From NCBI RefSeq assembly GCF_000243335.1, contig NZ_JH597773.1, forward strand, positions 258,365 to 322,364: a DNA stretch of 64,000 bases, written 5' to 3'. Both the position numbers and the translations under genes were made by a program. The notes below the pieces were generated by a model, which made no database searches, was not told the DNA's origin, and saw only the letters and a list, made by a program, of their open reading frames with translations. Positions 42,286 to 50,793 of this stretch are shown one piece after another. Source of the stretch: Leptonema illini DSM 21528. Lineage in GTDB: Bacteria; Spirochaetota; Leptospiria; Leptospirales; Leptonemataceae. Position 1 is the stretch's first letter; every line of letters begins with the position of its first letter.

Positions 42286-42987
42286 ATGTCACACTGGAAA
42301 ATCGTAGACGACTATTTCCGGAACAACAACGTGTCCGGTGCCATCTCATACCTTAATGGATTCCTTTCCGCAAACAATGCTCAGCAGTTTGGCAGTATTG
42401 TCGGCGCGTCGTTTACAAATCCGCCTTCCTCGGTTCTCGCAGAAATAAACCGTTTTATTGAGGCTAACGAAAAGCAATTTGACGTAAAAGCTGTTTATCT
42501 CGAAATAAACGGCTTCGATATCAACCATGAGCGCTGGTATTTCGATCTTTTTGCATACTCCAGCTACTCTGAAAACGTCGACGACACCGAGTGGCTTTGC
42601 AACTGGCAGTCAGATCAATGGCCTGAAATAGATCTGACAGGCATGACCTCCGCTCAGGAGGCTTTTGCATGGTATCACAACGAGCGCATCTGGAAATCAC
42701 AGCCGGAACTCAAATCTGTCTATGAGGCATCCATGCTTCTGATCACGGCAAAGTTTGCTCAACTCATTGGCACAGCTTTAGAGGCCGGCCATCTTTTCAA
42801 GGCCATTCCTGTCCTTGCAACAGCCCATGGCTTTGAGTCGCTTGTTCGGTACGAGCCATGGCACATCACTGTTGTGAGCCCATGGCTTATTGGGCAAATT
42901 TCAAGTGTGCTGACCACTCCGATATCTTTTCATGTCCGGACAGCACCATCTTTTTTCAACCGGAGTCCAGACGATACGGACTTATAG
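42286..42987 (+). CDS. Hypothetical cassette-type protein, C-terminus overlapping next gene
   Basis: A 233-residue soluble protein of unknown function. Residues 48-80 (IEANEKQFDVKAVYLEINGFDINHERWYFDLF region) and EWLCNWQSDQWPEIDLTGMTSAQEAFAWY are strongly patterned, and I recall similar proteins from accessory regions without an assigned role. Homology-like sequence ends near AHGFESLVRYE. The last 43 codons overlap the following gene in another frame and look random, so an original stop was probably lost. GGAGG lies upstream of the ATG. It is soluble and possibly immunity-like; uncertain. Confidence 0.65.
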   Translation: MSHWKIVDDYFRNNNVSGAISYLNGFLSANNAQQFGSIVGASFTNPPSSVLAEINRFIEANEKQFDVKAVYLEINGFDINHERWYFDLFAYSSYSENVDDTEWLCNWQSDQWPEIDLTGMTSAQEAFAWYHNERIWKSQPELKSVYEASMLLITAKFAQLIGTALEAGHLFKAIPVLATAHGFESLVRYEPWHITVVSPWLIGQISSVLTTPISFHVRTAPSFFNRSPDDTDL

Positions 42988-43070
42988 TACACGATGGCGG
43001 CTCTTCTTTTATTGAAATTCAATTCTGTCCCTGGTGCGGTTCATCACTGCAACAGGTCCGTCAGGAATGA
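42858..43070 (+). CDS. Small Cys/His-rich protein of DUF6980 type
   Basis: A 70-residue protein: start MAHHCCEPMAYWANFKC, then DHSDIFSCPD and the C-terminal IVHDGGSSFIEIQFCPWCGSSL. The order of CC, C, C and CPWCG matches the small DUF6980 proteins as remembered, with a probable zinc site. Because the motif set is complete, this is a real gene although it begins inside the upstream gene in another frame (130-nt overlap). No membrane or signal segment is present. The function of the family is unknown. Confidence 0.75.
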   Translation: MAHHCCEPMAYWANFKCADHSDIFSCPDSTIFFQPESRRYGLIVHDGGSSFIEIQFCPWCGSSLQQVRQE

Positions 43071-43238
43071 ATCCTTGGAACCCGTGACCCAGACGTTTTT
43101 CTTAACCCTGCCTTCCCTCCGTGGTCACCCCTCCTCTCTCTATCAAAACGTCATTGACTGAACGGCTGCGTACCTCACCATCGTATCGCTGCCCTATACA
43201 CGCCGCTTTCGGCGCGCGCCAAGTACCAGAGAAACGAT
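43071..43238. other. Spacer with hairpin and island-like sequence
   Basis: It contains CGCCG/CGGCG (43201-43214) with a CTTT loop and AACGTCATTGA (43147-43157), an 11-nt match to the attC-like site at 36049-36059. An inverted purine-rich motif lies at about 43116-43135. No coding sequence is seen. Confidence 0.4.
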
Positions 43239-43898
43239 ATGAACTACCAAATAGACTGTCTTTCTTTTAATACGAAGCAGATCCTTGATCGCATCAAGAG
43301 GACAGATCTTGTTCCCAGCTTAGAGCCCATAAAAGAAAAAGCCGATGAGATCCTCACCAAATTCAAAGAAGCCGGGCTCACTAACCTGGAAGAAATCAGA
43401 AAGTCGCTTTCTTCGAAGAAGAAGTTAACAGACATCGCCCTGAGGCTTCAAATAGATGAGAATTTGCTGGTACTGTTCAAAAGGGAAATCGAGGGTTGGA
43501 TTGCTAAAGACAGATCTATTGACGAATTCGATTGGATTCCGATAAAAAACAGGAAGCTCTTAAAGGAATCTGGAATCTCCTCCTCAAAAGAAGCCTTCGA
43601 AAAACTGAACAGCGCCACAGCACGCGAAGAAATCAGCAAGAGCCTGAAGATCGATGAAGAGACACTACGCGAGATTTACGGCATCTCCAACCTGATGCGA
43701 ATACGATGGCTGAGTCCGACGTTCACGCGGATCTTCTATGACCTACACTACACAGTGGAAAAACTGCATCAAGCAAGAGCGGATCTGCTTGCAAAAGAAG
43801 TAGATGATTATAACAGGAAGGTTCACTACTACAAAGGCAAGATAGGCGAAAGAGATATGAACAGGATCATTCTCGAATCTCAGTATGTCGACCGGTAG
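43239..43898 (+). CDS. Helical HhH-like (DUF4332-type) protein
   Basis: A 219-residue, Lys/Glu-rich, almost entirely helical protein with visibly lower GC than its neighbours. Two internal repeats, EAGLTNLEEIRKSLSSKKKLTDIALRL-like (about 45-70) and SGISSSKEAFEKLNSATAREEISKSL-like (about 110-135), each followed by KIDEETL/QIDENLL and an HhH-like turn, resemble DUF4332 helix-hairpin-helix units. A C-terminal helix carries many charged residues. DNA or protein binding is possible; no specific role can be given. It is likely horizontally acquired. Confidence 0.6.
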   Translation: MNYQIDCLSFNTKQILDRIKRTDLVPSLEPIKEKADEILTKFKEAGLTNLEEIRKSLSSKKKLTDIALRLQIDENLLVLFKREIEGWIAKDRSIDEFDWIPIKNRKLLKESGISSSKEAFEKLNSATAREEISKSLKIDEETLREIYGISNLMRIRWLSPTFTRIFYDLHYTVEKLHQARADLLAKEVDDYNRKVHYYKGKIGERDMNRIILESQYVDR

Positions 43899-43967
43899 AA
43901 GCGCCACAAATAGCTGACAGCGGAACTGCACCCTGCGAAAATGACGTTCCGGTAAGAGTCACACCCC

Positions 43968-44828
43968 ATGGAAAAGCCCGTATTCAACAGGAAGCTGACG
44001 CCCGCACTCAAACCCTATCAGCGGCGTCTTTTTGAGATTGTCTTTGAGGCAGAGACCCCCGCGGGCAGGCGCTTCGATGAGGTGTTGCTGCTGCTGATCG
44101 TCACCAGTCTGCTGGTGATCATGCTTGAGACGGTGCAGGGCTTTGCTGCGCTGGTCTATCAGATCTTCTATGGAATCGAGATCATGATGACTCTGATCTT
44201 TACGGCAGAGTATATCGTGCGCATTCTGATTGTAAGAGAGAAAAGAAAGTATATCTTCAGCGTGCTCGGGATAATCGATCTGATTTCCATTCTGCCGACC
44301 TACCTTGAGCTGCTCTTCCCCGGTATGCACTACCTGATGGTTTTTCGCACACTGCGGATGCTGCGCATTTTCAGAGTGCTGAAACTGACAAAGTTTACGA
44401 GCGAGGCAGAGGTGTTGCTTCGTGGTCTGAAGTCGAGTCGATACAAGATTACCGTGTTTATTGCTTCAATCTTCGTTTATGTTGTGATATTCGGAACCGT
44501 GCTCTATGTGGTGGAAGGCCCGGAACACGGGTTTACCAGTATTCCCTTGAGCATTTACTGGGCGATCGTAACGATGACTACGGTCGGCTATGGAGATATC
44601 GTGCCGGTGACGGCGGCAGGAAAATTCATCTCTGCCATCGTCATGATTCTCGGTTACTCCATTATAGCCGTACCGACCGGCATTATCTCGGTGGAGATTG
44701 CACGTGCTGTTCGCGAAGGAGCATCCGAATTAAACACCCGCAGCTGCCCGAGTTGCACGAAAGAAGGACACGATCCTGATGCCAGCTATTGCAAATTCTG
44801 CGGTAACCAGCTCACGGTGTCAGAGTAG
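43968..44828 (+). CDS. Voltage-gated potassium channel with C-terminal zinc ribbon
   Basis: A 286-residue six-transmembrane Kv-type channel subunit. The S4 voltage-sensor pattern is FRTLRMLRIFRVLKL (about 125-139), with Arg every third residue. The pore helix and selectivity filter TMTTVGYGDIVPVT are near residues 201-214. The C-terminus, after a short linker, is a zinc ribbon: CPSC then CKFCG (about residues 260-279), so four Cys could bind one zinc. This replaces the usual RCK/TrkA-N domain. It lies alone at the end of the accessory patch. Confidence 0.93.
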   Translation: MEKPVFNRKLTPALKPYQRRLFEIVFEAETPAGRRFDEVLLLLIVTSLLVIMLETVQGFAALVYQIFYGIEIMMTLIFTAEYIVRILIVREKRKYIFSVLGIIDLISILPTYLELLFPGMHYLMVFRTLRMLRIFRVLKLTKFTSEAEVLLRGLKSSRYKITVFIASIFVYVVIFGTVLYVVEGPEHGFTSIPLSIYWAIVTMTTVGYGDIVPVTAAGKFISAIVMILGYSIIAVPTGIISVEIARAVREGASELNTRSCPSCTKEGHDPDASYCKFCGNQLTVSE

Positions 44829-45065
44829 CCGGTCGGGCAGATCTATATGAGAGTGAAAAGGCACTTGCACCAATGCTGACAGTCGTTTCTGTCTGGGCGC
44901 TACTTGGAATTTATACGGTGGTGGCTACAGACGAAGTATCAGATTATTCTAAAGAAAGCGAATATGGCTTCGATACGGCGCATGATAGAGTTCATCTGGC
45001 AGCCCTACATCGTTAACCACCCGCATCACTCCGATACCACCCCTTCTCTCCCTCCCCTTTTTTCC

Positions 45066-45094
45066 TTGACCTATCACGCATCCTCTACTATACT
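45066..45094 (+). promoter_or_regulatory. Sigma-70-type promoter of the trehalose/GH15 operon
   Basis: TTGACC (45066-45071), a 17-nt spacer and TATACT (45089-45094) form a near-consensus promoter. It lies 84 nt upstream of the GH15 start. The rest of the 350-nt gap after the channel gene holds no recognised gene. Confidence 0.75.
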
Positions 45095-45106
45095 GTAATG
45101 CGTTCC

Positions 45107-45131
45107 GGCACGGGCCTGTAGCCTCCGTGCC
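45107..45131 (+). promoter_or_regulatory. Leader hairpin in the GH15-otsAB transcript
   Basis: GGCACGG (45107-45113) pairs with CCGTGCC (45125-45131) around an 11-nt loop, about 12 nt after the -10 element and near the expected transcript 5' end. There is no T-run, so it is a leader structure rather than a terminator. It could affect stability or regulation. Confidence 0.5.
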
Positions 45132-45177
45132 GCTCCACGCAAGGGCCTGATGCCACAGACCTTTACGCGGAGGAATC

Positions 45178-47004
45178 ATGCTACCCCATCATTTTGAATT
45201 CGATCCAGAAGACCCGCCAGAGTATCTGCCTCTGCGCGCCTGTTCGTTGATCGGCGATAATCGCACGGCGGCTCTTGTCGGCGCCGATGGCAATATCGTC
45301 TGGGCATGCTTTCCGAATTTTGACAGCCCATCAGTTTTTGCCGCCCTGCTTGATCCGGCGGCAGGTACGTTTCGTATTCGTCCGGCACGGCGCTACCTGG
45401 CCCATCAGCGTTATGAGGCCGAGACGAACATTCTCGTCACCGAGATGTCGACGTCGGCGGGCGTTATCCGAATCCGTGATTTCATGTCGGTCGCTCCGGG
45501 GCGTAAGCTACCGACCGCCGAGCTGCATCGCGTCGTCGAAGGCGTGACGGGAGAGGTGGAGATGGAGCTCTGCTTCGCGCCTGCCTTTGATTATGGCCAG
45601 TCCAAAAGCGAGTTTCGGATCACGCAGAACGGTGTGCTTGCACGCTTCGACGGCAAGCGTGCTTCGCTTTCGACTCGCGTTCCTCTTTCTGTCGAGAACG
45701 AGCAGGTCATCGCTCGCTTCCTTCTCTGTGCCGGGCAGGACGAGGTCTTTGTCTTCGACTGGAATGCGCCCGGCGTGCTGCCTGTTGAGGGGTATCGCTC
45801 GGTGCGTCGTCTGCACGAGGCGCGACATTACTGGATTCGCTGGGTGGAACGCTTTCAGTATTCCGGACGCTATCGCGAATCGGCCGTGCGTTCTCTGCTT
45901 GCATTAAAGCTGCTCTGCTACGAGCCTACAGGAGCCATCGTCGCCGCTCCGACGGCGTCGTTACCCGAATGGATCGGAGGCTCGCGTAACTGGGACTATC
46001 GTTATTCATGGGTGCGCGATTCGTCGTTTATCCTCTGCGCCCTCTTTCGCTCGGGCTTCGTCGAAGAGGGCTCGGCCTACATCGACTGGCTGCTTTCGCA
46101 GATCCTCGATTCAGGTACCGGCCACCTGCGCATCCTCTACGGCATTCGCGGCGAAGATCCGCCTGAAACGGAGCTGCCGCTTCGCGGATACCGCGATTCA
46201 CGCCCCGTTCGCGTCGGCAACGGAGCGGCCGATCAGTTCCAGCTTGATATCTACGGTTCGCTGATCGACGCCGCCTATCAGTATGATCTTTACGGCGGAA
46301 GTTTAACCGCCGCCGAATGGGCCATGCTGCGCGAGATTATCGAGACGGTGCGCGATCGCTGGCGATTACCCGATCAGGGCATCTGGGAGGCGCGCAACGA
46401 GCCGAAGCATTATACGTATTCGAAACTCTGGGCCTGGACGGCGCTCGATCGCGGAGTACGTCTTGCGCGCCGTCTTCGCGTGCCCGCTCCGATCGAACGC
46501 TGGCAGGAAGAGGCGATCAGCATCAGAGCCGAGGTGCTCGAACGTTCGTGGAATGCCGAGCTGGGCGCCTTTACGGCGACCTATGATTCGGCAGATCTCG
46601 ATGCTGCCGTTCTTGTGATGCCGGTGATCGGATTCCTGCCGCCCGATGATCCGCGCTTCGAGTCGACGACGGCGGCCGTTCTGCATCATCTGAAAGCGGG
46701 CCCCTATCCGCTTGTATACCGATATCTGGCCGAAGATGGCATCAACGAGAAGGAGGGGGCCTTTCTTCTGCCTTCGTTCTGGATCGCGCAGAACCATGCC
46801 CTGGCCGGCAATATACCGAAGGCGCGAGAAACGCTCGAAGCGCTGATGCGCATCGCAAGCCCGACGGGGTTATTCGGCGAAGAGCACGACGCCGAGACGG
46901 GCGATATTCTCGGGAATTATCCGCAGGGCTTCAGTCACCTCGGACTCTTACAGGCCGCTCTCGAAATCGAGAAGGCGACTTTGAAACAGCAGGAGGAACT
47001 ATGA
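45178..47004 (+). CDS. Glycoside hydrolase family 15 protein (glucoamylase/trehalase type)
   Basis: A 608-residue cytoplasmic enzyme (no signal peptide) with the two-part GH15 architecture: an N-terminal beta-sandwich domain (PLRACSLIGDNRTAALVGADGNIVW from about residue 17) and an alpha/alpha barrel. GSRNWDYRYSWVRDSSF (about 266-282) is the family hallmark, and an LWAWTALDRG helix follows. In actinobacteria, enzymes of this form include trehalases; in others, glucan 1,4-alpha-glucosidases. Because it is coupled by a 4-nt overlap to the trehalose-6-phosphate synthase/phosphatase gene, a role in trehalose or alpha-glucan turnover is inferred. It has its own promoter and leader hairpin. Confidence 0.92.
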   Translation: MLPHHFEFDPEDPPEYLPLRACSLIGDNRTAALVGADGNIVWACFPNFDSPSVFAALLDPAAGTFRIRPARRYLAHQRYEAETNILVTEMSTSAGVIRIRDFMSVAPGRKLPTAELHRVVEGVTGEVEMELCFAPAFDYGQSKSEFRITQNGVLARFDGKRASLSTRVPLSVENEQVIARFLLCAGQDEVFVFDWNAPGVLPVEGYRSVRRLHEARHYWIRWVERFQYSGRYRESAVRSLLALKLLCYEPTGAIVAAPTASLPEWIGGSRNWDYRYSWVRDSSFILCALFRSGFVEEGSAYIDWLLSQILDSGTGHLRILYGIRGEDPPETELPLRGYRDSRPVRVGNGAADQFQLDIYGSLIDAAYQYDLYGGSLTAAEWAMLREIIETVRDRWRLPDQGIWEARNEPKHYTYSKLWAWTALDRGVRLARRLRVPAPIERWQEEAISIRAEVLERSWNAELGAFTATYDSADLDAAVLVMPVIGFLPPDDPRFESTTAAVLHHLKAGPYPLVYRYLAEDGINEKEGAFLLPSFWIAQNHALAGNIPKARETLEALMRIASPTGLFGEEHDAETGDILGNYPQGFSHLGLLQAALEIEKATLKQQEEL

Positions 47005-49190
47005 AACGCTGGCTAATGATAAGCAACCGATTACCCGTATCTAAGGATGCATCGACGGGAGAGATCAAACTGAGCTCCGGAGGCCTTGTCTCGGCGCTGG
47101 GCGGAATACGCAACGGTATACCGAAGCTGTGGATCGGGCTTGAGCCGCGCGAGGCGGGCGATCCATCGCCTGCGCTTACCGGTAAAGAAGGCGAGATCGA
47201 ATACCGCGGAGTTCCCGTAGATGTAGGGTTATACGACCGCTATTATAACGGCATCTCAAACGACGTACTCTGGCCGCTCTTTCACTACGAAGGCGGGCTC
47301 GTGCATTTTAACGGCGAAGACTGGGATGCCTATGTGCGCGTGAACGAGCTGCTCGCCGATGCGATCGCCGCAGAGGCCCGCGACGATGAATCGGTCTGGA
47401 TCCATGACTTTCATCTGTTTCTTCTGCCGGCGATGCTTCGCAAGCGCAAGCCCTCGCTGCATATCGGATTCTTCTTGCACATCCCATTCCCCAGCTCCGA
47501 GATCTTTCGCCAGCTTCCCGTGCGCGAAGAGATCTTGCAGGGTATCATGGGCGCCGATCTGATCGGATTTCACGACTACTCGTATCTGCGCCACTTCTGT
47601 AACGCCCTGCACGCGGTACTCGGCGTCGGATCAGACATGCTATCGGCCGAATACGAAGGTCGTCGCATCACGCTTGGCGCCTTTCCCGTCTCGATCGATA
47701 CGAAGTCGTTTCATAACCGATCACGCGAACCCGCCGTCGAAAAGATTCTACGTCGTTACCGACAGTCCTTTCGCGGTCTCAAGCTCATCCTTGGCATCGA
47801 CCGCCTCGACTACATTAAAGGGCTCAGGCTCAAACTGCAGTCTTTTCGCGAGCTGCTTGCGCGTAACCCGGAGCTTGTCGGCGAGGTGCAGCTTCTTCAG
47901 ATCGCCGTGCCTACGCGGCAGGATGTTCCCGTCTATATTCAATTGAAAGAAGAGGTCGAGCGGCTGGTCGGCGAGATCAACGGCCGTTTCGGACGAGCCG
48001 ACTACGCTCCCGTCCTTTACATCTACAACTCCATCCCCTTCGAAGAGCTGCTTGCTCTGTATAGACTGGCAGACTGCCTTCTTGTTTCGAGTCGCCGCGA
48101 TGGCATGAATCTTGTCGCTCTTGAGTTCATAGCGGCGCAGAGTCCGACAAAGCCGGGCGTCGTCGTTCTCAGCGAATTCACGGGTGCGTCGGCGACGCTC
48201 AGCCATGCGCTTACGATCAACCCCTGGGATGTGGAAAAGACGTCTGAAGTTTTGAAAAAGGCGCTGTCCCTCTCCGATGCGGAGCGACGTGAGATGCATC
48301 AACCCATGCTGAAATATCTGATGCAGTATGATGCCACAGACTGGGCGGCGTCGTTTATGAAATCTCTCGAAAAAACGCGAACTGTGCCCATTCCTGAACG
48401 ACTGATGCGCCTTAAACCCTCACAACACGACGACTCGATCAGAGCGGCCGTTAAGCCTGTGAAACTTCTCGTCTGCGACTATGACGGCACCCTCGTGCCC
48501 ATTCAGCCACGCCCCGAAGACGCCTATCTGCGCGACGACGAACGCCGGTTTTTGCAGAAGATTCTTGATTCCGGTTACGAAATACTTGTTATCAGCGGAC
48601 GATCGGCTAACTTTCTCGAAGAACAGTTCGGGAATATGCCGGTCACGCTTGCCGCCGAACACGGGGCGACGATGCGACCGAAACATTCCACAAAATGGAA
48701 GCAGCTTGTAACGACGCAGATTCAGAGGTGGTATCCGGTCGCCGAAACTTTAATGAAGGACTATTCGCGTCGCGTACCGGGCAGCGTCGTCGAGAAAAAG
48801 AAATATGCCATCGTCTGGCATTATCGACAATCTCCTGCTTCTTTCGCTTCGTACATGGCTCTGAAGCTCGGCGAAGAACTCGCCTACGGCCTGGCAAACC
48901 AGCCTGTGGAAATCCTGCCCGGCAACAAGATCGTCGAGGCTCGCGCCGTAGAGGCGAATAAGGGAACGTTCCTGCGCCGCTTCTTAAAAGAGAATCCTCA
49001 GTTTCGTGAGCAGCTGCTTGTGGCCGGCGACGATCGCACCGATGAAGACCTCTTTCGCGCCGTCGACCAAGAACAGGCCGTAACGATCAAGGTCGGGCCA
49101 GGGGCTTCTTCGGCCCGTTACCGTGTCGACAGTCCCGCCGATCTGCGCGCGATCCTGACAGAGCTGCTTCTGCAAGAGCAGGTCGGATAA
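47001..49190 (+). CDS. otsAB: Bifunctional trehalose-6-phosphate synthase/phosphatase (OtsA-OtsB fusion)
   Basis: A 729-residue cytoplasmic protein making trehalose from UDP- or other NDP-glucose and glucose-6-phosphate. Residues 1-470 are a GT20 synthase (SNRLPVS at the start, GLEPREAG, WIHDFHLFLLPAMLR, IDRLDYIKG, and DGMNLVALEF near 370). Residues about 485-725 are a HAD-type phosphatase with CDYDGTLVP (catalytic Asp near 492), ISGRS, and AGDDRTDEDLF. The fusion order is that of eukaryotic and some bacterial TPS-TPP proteins. Its ATG overlaps the GH15 stop (ATGA). Trehalose acts as an osmo- and desiccation protectant. Confidence 0.95.
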   Translation: MKRWLMISNRLPVSKDASTGEIKLSSGGLVSALGGIRNGIPKLWIGLEPREAGDPSPALTGKEGEIEYRGVPVDVGLYDRYYNGISNDVLWPLFHYEGGLVHFNGEDWDAYVRVNELLADAIAAEARDDESVWIHDFHLFLLPAMLRKRKPSLHIGFFLHIPFPSSEIFRQLPVREEILQGIMGADLIGFHDYSYLRHFCNALHAVLGVGSDMLSAEYEGRRITLGAFPVSIDTKSFHNRSREPAVEKILRRYRQSFRGLKLILGIDRLDYIKGLRLKLQSFRELLARNPELVGEVQLLQIAVPTRQDVPVYIQLKEEVERLVGEINGRFGRADYAPVLYIYNSIPFEELLALYRLADCLLVSSRRDGMNLVALEFIAAQSPTKPGVVVLSEFTGASATLSHALTINPWDVEKTSEVLKKALSLSDAERREMHQPMLKYLMQYDATDWAASFMKSLEKTRTVPIPERLMRLKPSQHDDSIRAAVKPVKLLVCDYDGTLVPIQPRPEDAYLRDDERRFLQKILDSGYEILVISGRSANFLEEQFGNMPVTLAAEHGATMRPKHSTKWKQLVTTQIQRWYPVAETLMKDYSRRVPGSVVEKKKYAIVWHYRQSPASFASYMALKLGEELAYGLANQPVEILPGNKIVEARAVEANKGTFLRRFLKENPQFREQLLVAGDDRTDEDLFRAVDQEQAVTIKVGPGASSARYRVDSPADLRAILTELLLQEQVG

Positions 49191-49249
49191 CAAGGAATGC
49201 CTGCGAGGCCGACGAGGCTGCATCGTGTAGCCTGTAGAAGCCATTGCCT

Positions 49250-50725
49250 CTACTTCAGTCGATCTTCAAGCGCCTTTGCTACGGCCTTCATCACCGAGAT
49301 GCGAGCGAAGTTCTTATCGTTAGCCGGAATCGGTATCCAGGGTAAGGCATCGCTGCCGGTCTTCTCGATCATCTCACAGGCGGCGGCCTCATAGGCGTTC
49401 CATTTATCGCGGTTACGCCAGTCTTCTTCGGTGATCTTGTACTGTTTATAAGGCGTCGTCTGACGATCACGAAAGCGCTCGATCTGCTCTTCAGGGGTCG
49501 TCTGTAGCCAGAACTTGAGAACGATGATACCCGACTCCGCAAGCTGCTCTTCAAAGGCGTTGATCTCACCGTAGGCCCGCTGCCAGTCCTCCGGAGAACA
49601 GAAGCCTTCGATACGCTCGACCAGCACGCGACCATACCACGATCGATCAAAGATCGTGATCTTGCCGCGGCGGGGCAGATGTCGCCAGAAGCGCCATAAA
49701 TACGGATGCGCCTTCTCCTCATCGGTGGGCGCCGCTACCGAGACGACGCGATACTGCCGCGCATCAAGGGCGGATAACACCCGTCGGATCGCTCCGCCTT
49801 TACCTGCTGCATCCGGTCCTTCGAATACAAGGGCCATCGAAAGTCCTTTTTCTCTCAGCTTTCGCGCAAGAAAGCCGATGCGCGAGCGGTATTTCGTCAG
49901 CTGCGCTTCGTATTCTTCTTCGGTGAGCGTCTGCGTCTGATCGAGGTTTTCAAGGACGTTAAACTTCTTCGGCTTCGGCATATCGGGGCGCCGCTCTTCA
50001 GCCGGCCTGTTTTTCAAGGCCTCAAGCGCCGATTGCATGGCATTGCGTATGGTGCGTGTGACGACGATCGTGCGGTACTGCACGTCTTCGGCCTCGACCA
50101 GATGCCAGGGCGCAAAGGCCGTATTCGTGCGCCGTATGGCCCGTTCCGATATACGATGGAATTTCTTGTATTTCTTCACGAACTTCCAGTCGGATTTACT
50201 GACGCGCCAGGATTCATCGGGATGTTTTTCAAGCTTCTTCAGTCGCTTGATCTGCGAATCCTGCGAAAGATGCAGCCAGAACTTCAACACGAGTACATTT
50301 TCATCGGCAAGCATCCGCTCGAATTCGACGATACGGTCAAGCGCACGGTCCAGGTCGGCGTCATCGCTTCGGTTAAATACGCGATCGATAATCGGAGCCG
50401 TGTACCATGAGCCGAAAAAGATTCCCAGTCTGCCCGTCGGCGGTAGCACACGCCAGAAGCGCCACATAAACGGACGTTCGCGCTCTTCATCGGTTTCATC
50501 CCAGAAGGCCTGGACATCGATACCGCGAGCGTCCATCCAGGAGAGTAGCAGGTTGACGAGCTCGCCCTTTCCCGCTCCTTCGGCGCCGCCGACGATGACG
50601 ATGACGGAAAGCGGGCTGACGGCCAGTTCTTTCTGCACCTCAAGTAAATCATGCCGCATGTGCGGCTCGATGCGTTTGAACGCAGCCTTGCTAAGACGAT
50701 TCCCGACCTCTACCGATTCAAACAT
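49250..50725 (-). CDS. Two-domain PPK2 (polyphosphate:AMP phosphotransferase type)
   Basis: A 491-residue protein made of two tandem PPK2 domains, which use polyphosphate to phosphorylate nucleotides. Domain 1 has a Walker A GGAEGAGKGE but a degraded second motif (FFGSWYTAPI in place of FDRSWYGR). Domain 2 has GPDAAGKGGA, the intact FDRSWYGRVLVERIEGF and a lid region. This arrangement (first domain regulatory, second catalytic) is typical of the class II AMP-phosphorylating enzymes. The ATG at 50725 follows GGAG with good spacing; the upstream in-frame ATG at 50761 lacks one. It converges on the trehalose operon and follows the lipoprotein gene. Confidence 0.92.
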   Translation of the reverse strand: MFESVEVGNRLSKAAFKRIEPHMRHDLLEVQKELAVSPLSVIVIVGGAEGAGKGELVNLLLSWMDARGIDVQAFWDETDEERERPFMWRFWRVLPPTGRLGIFFGSWYTAPIIDRVFNRSDDADLDRALDRIVEFERMLADENVLVLKFWLHLSQDSQIKRLKKLEKHPDESWRVSKSDWKFVKKYKKFHRISERAIRRTNTAFAPWHLVEAEDVQYRTIVVTRTIRNAMQSALEALKNRPAEERRPDMPKPKKFNVLENLDQTQTLTEEEYEAQLTKYRSRIGFLARKLREKGLSMALVFEGPDAAGKGGAIRRVLSALDARQYRVVSVAAPTDEEKAHPYLWRFWRHLPRRGKITIFDRSWYGRVLVERIEGFCSPEDWQRAYGEINAFEEQLAESGIIVLKFWLQTTPEEQIERFRDRQTTPYKQYKITEEDWRNRDKWNAYEAAACEMIEKTGSDALPWIPIPANDKNFARISVMKAVAKALEDRLK

Positions 50726-50793
50726 AAGGCTCTCCGTATTGTGATACGAAGAGCCTGTCATGGTTCAGGTTTGATGTCGATCCTTTTTCTGGA

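Noticed and set aside
44904-45098. 64-codon frame between the channel and GH15 genes
   Set aside because: It overlaps the promoter, has no ribosome binding site and the product is not protein-like.
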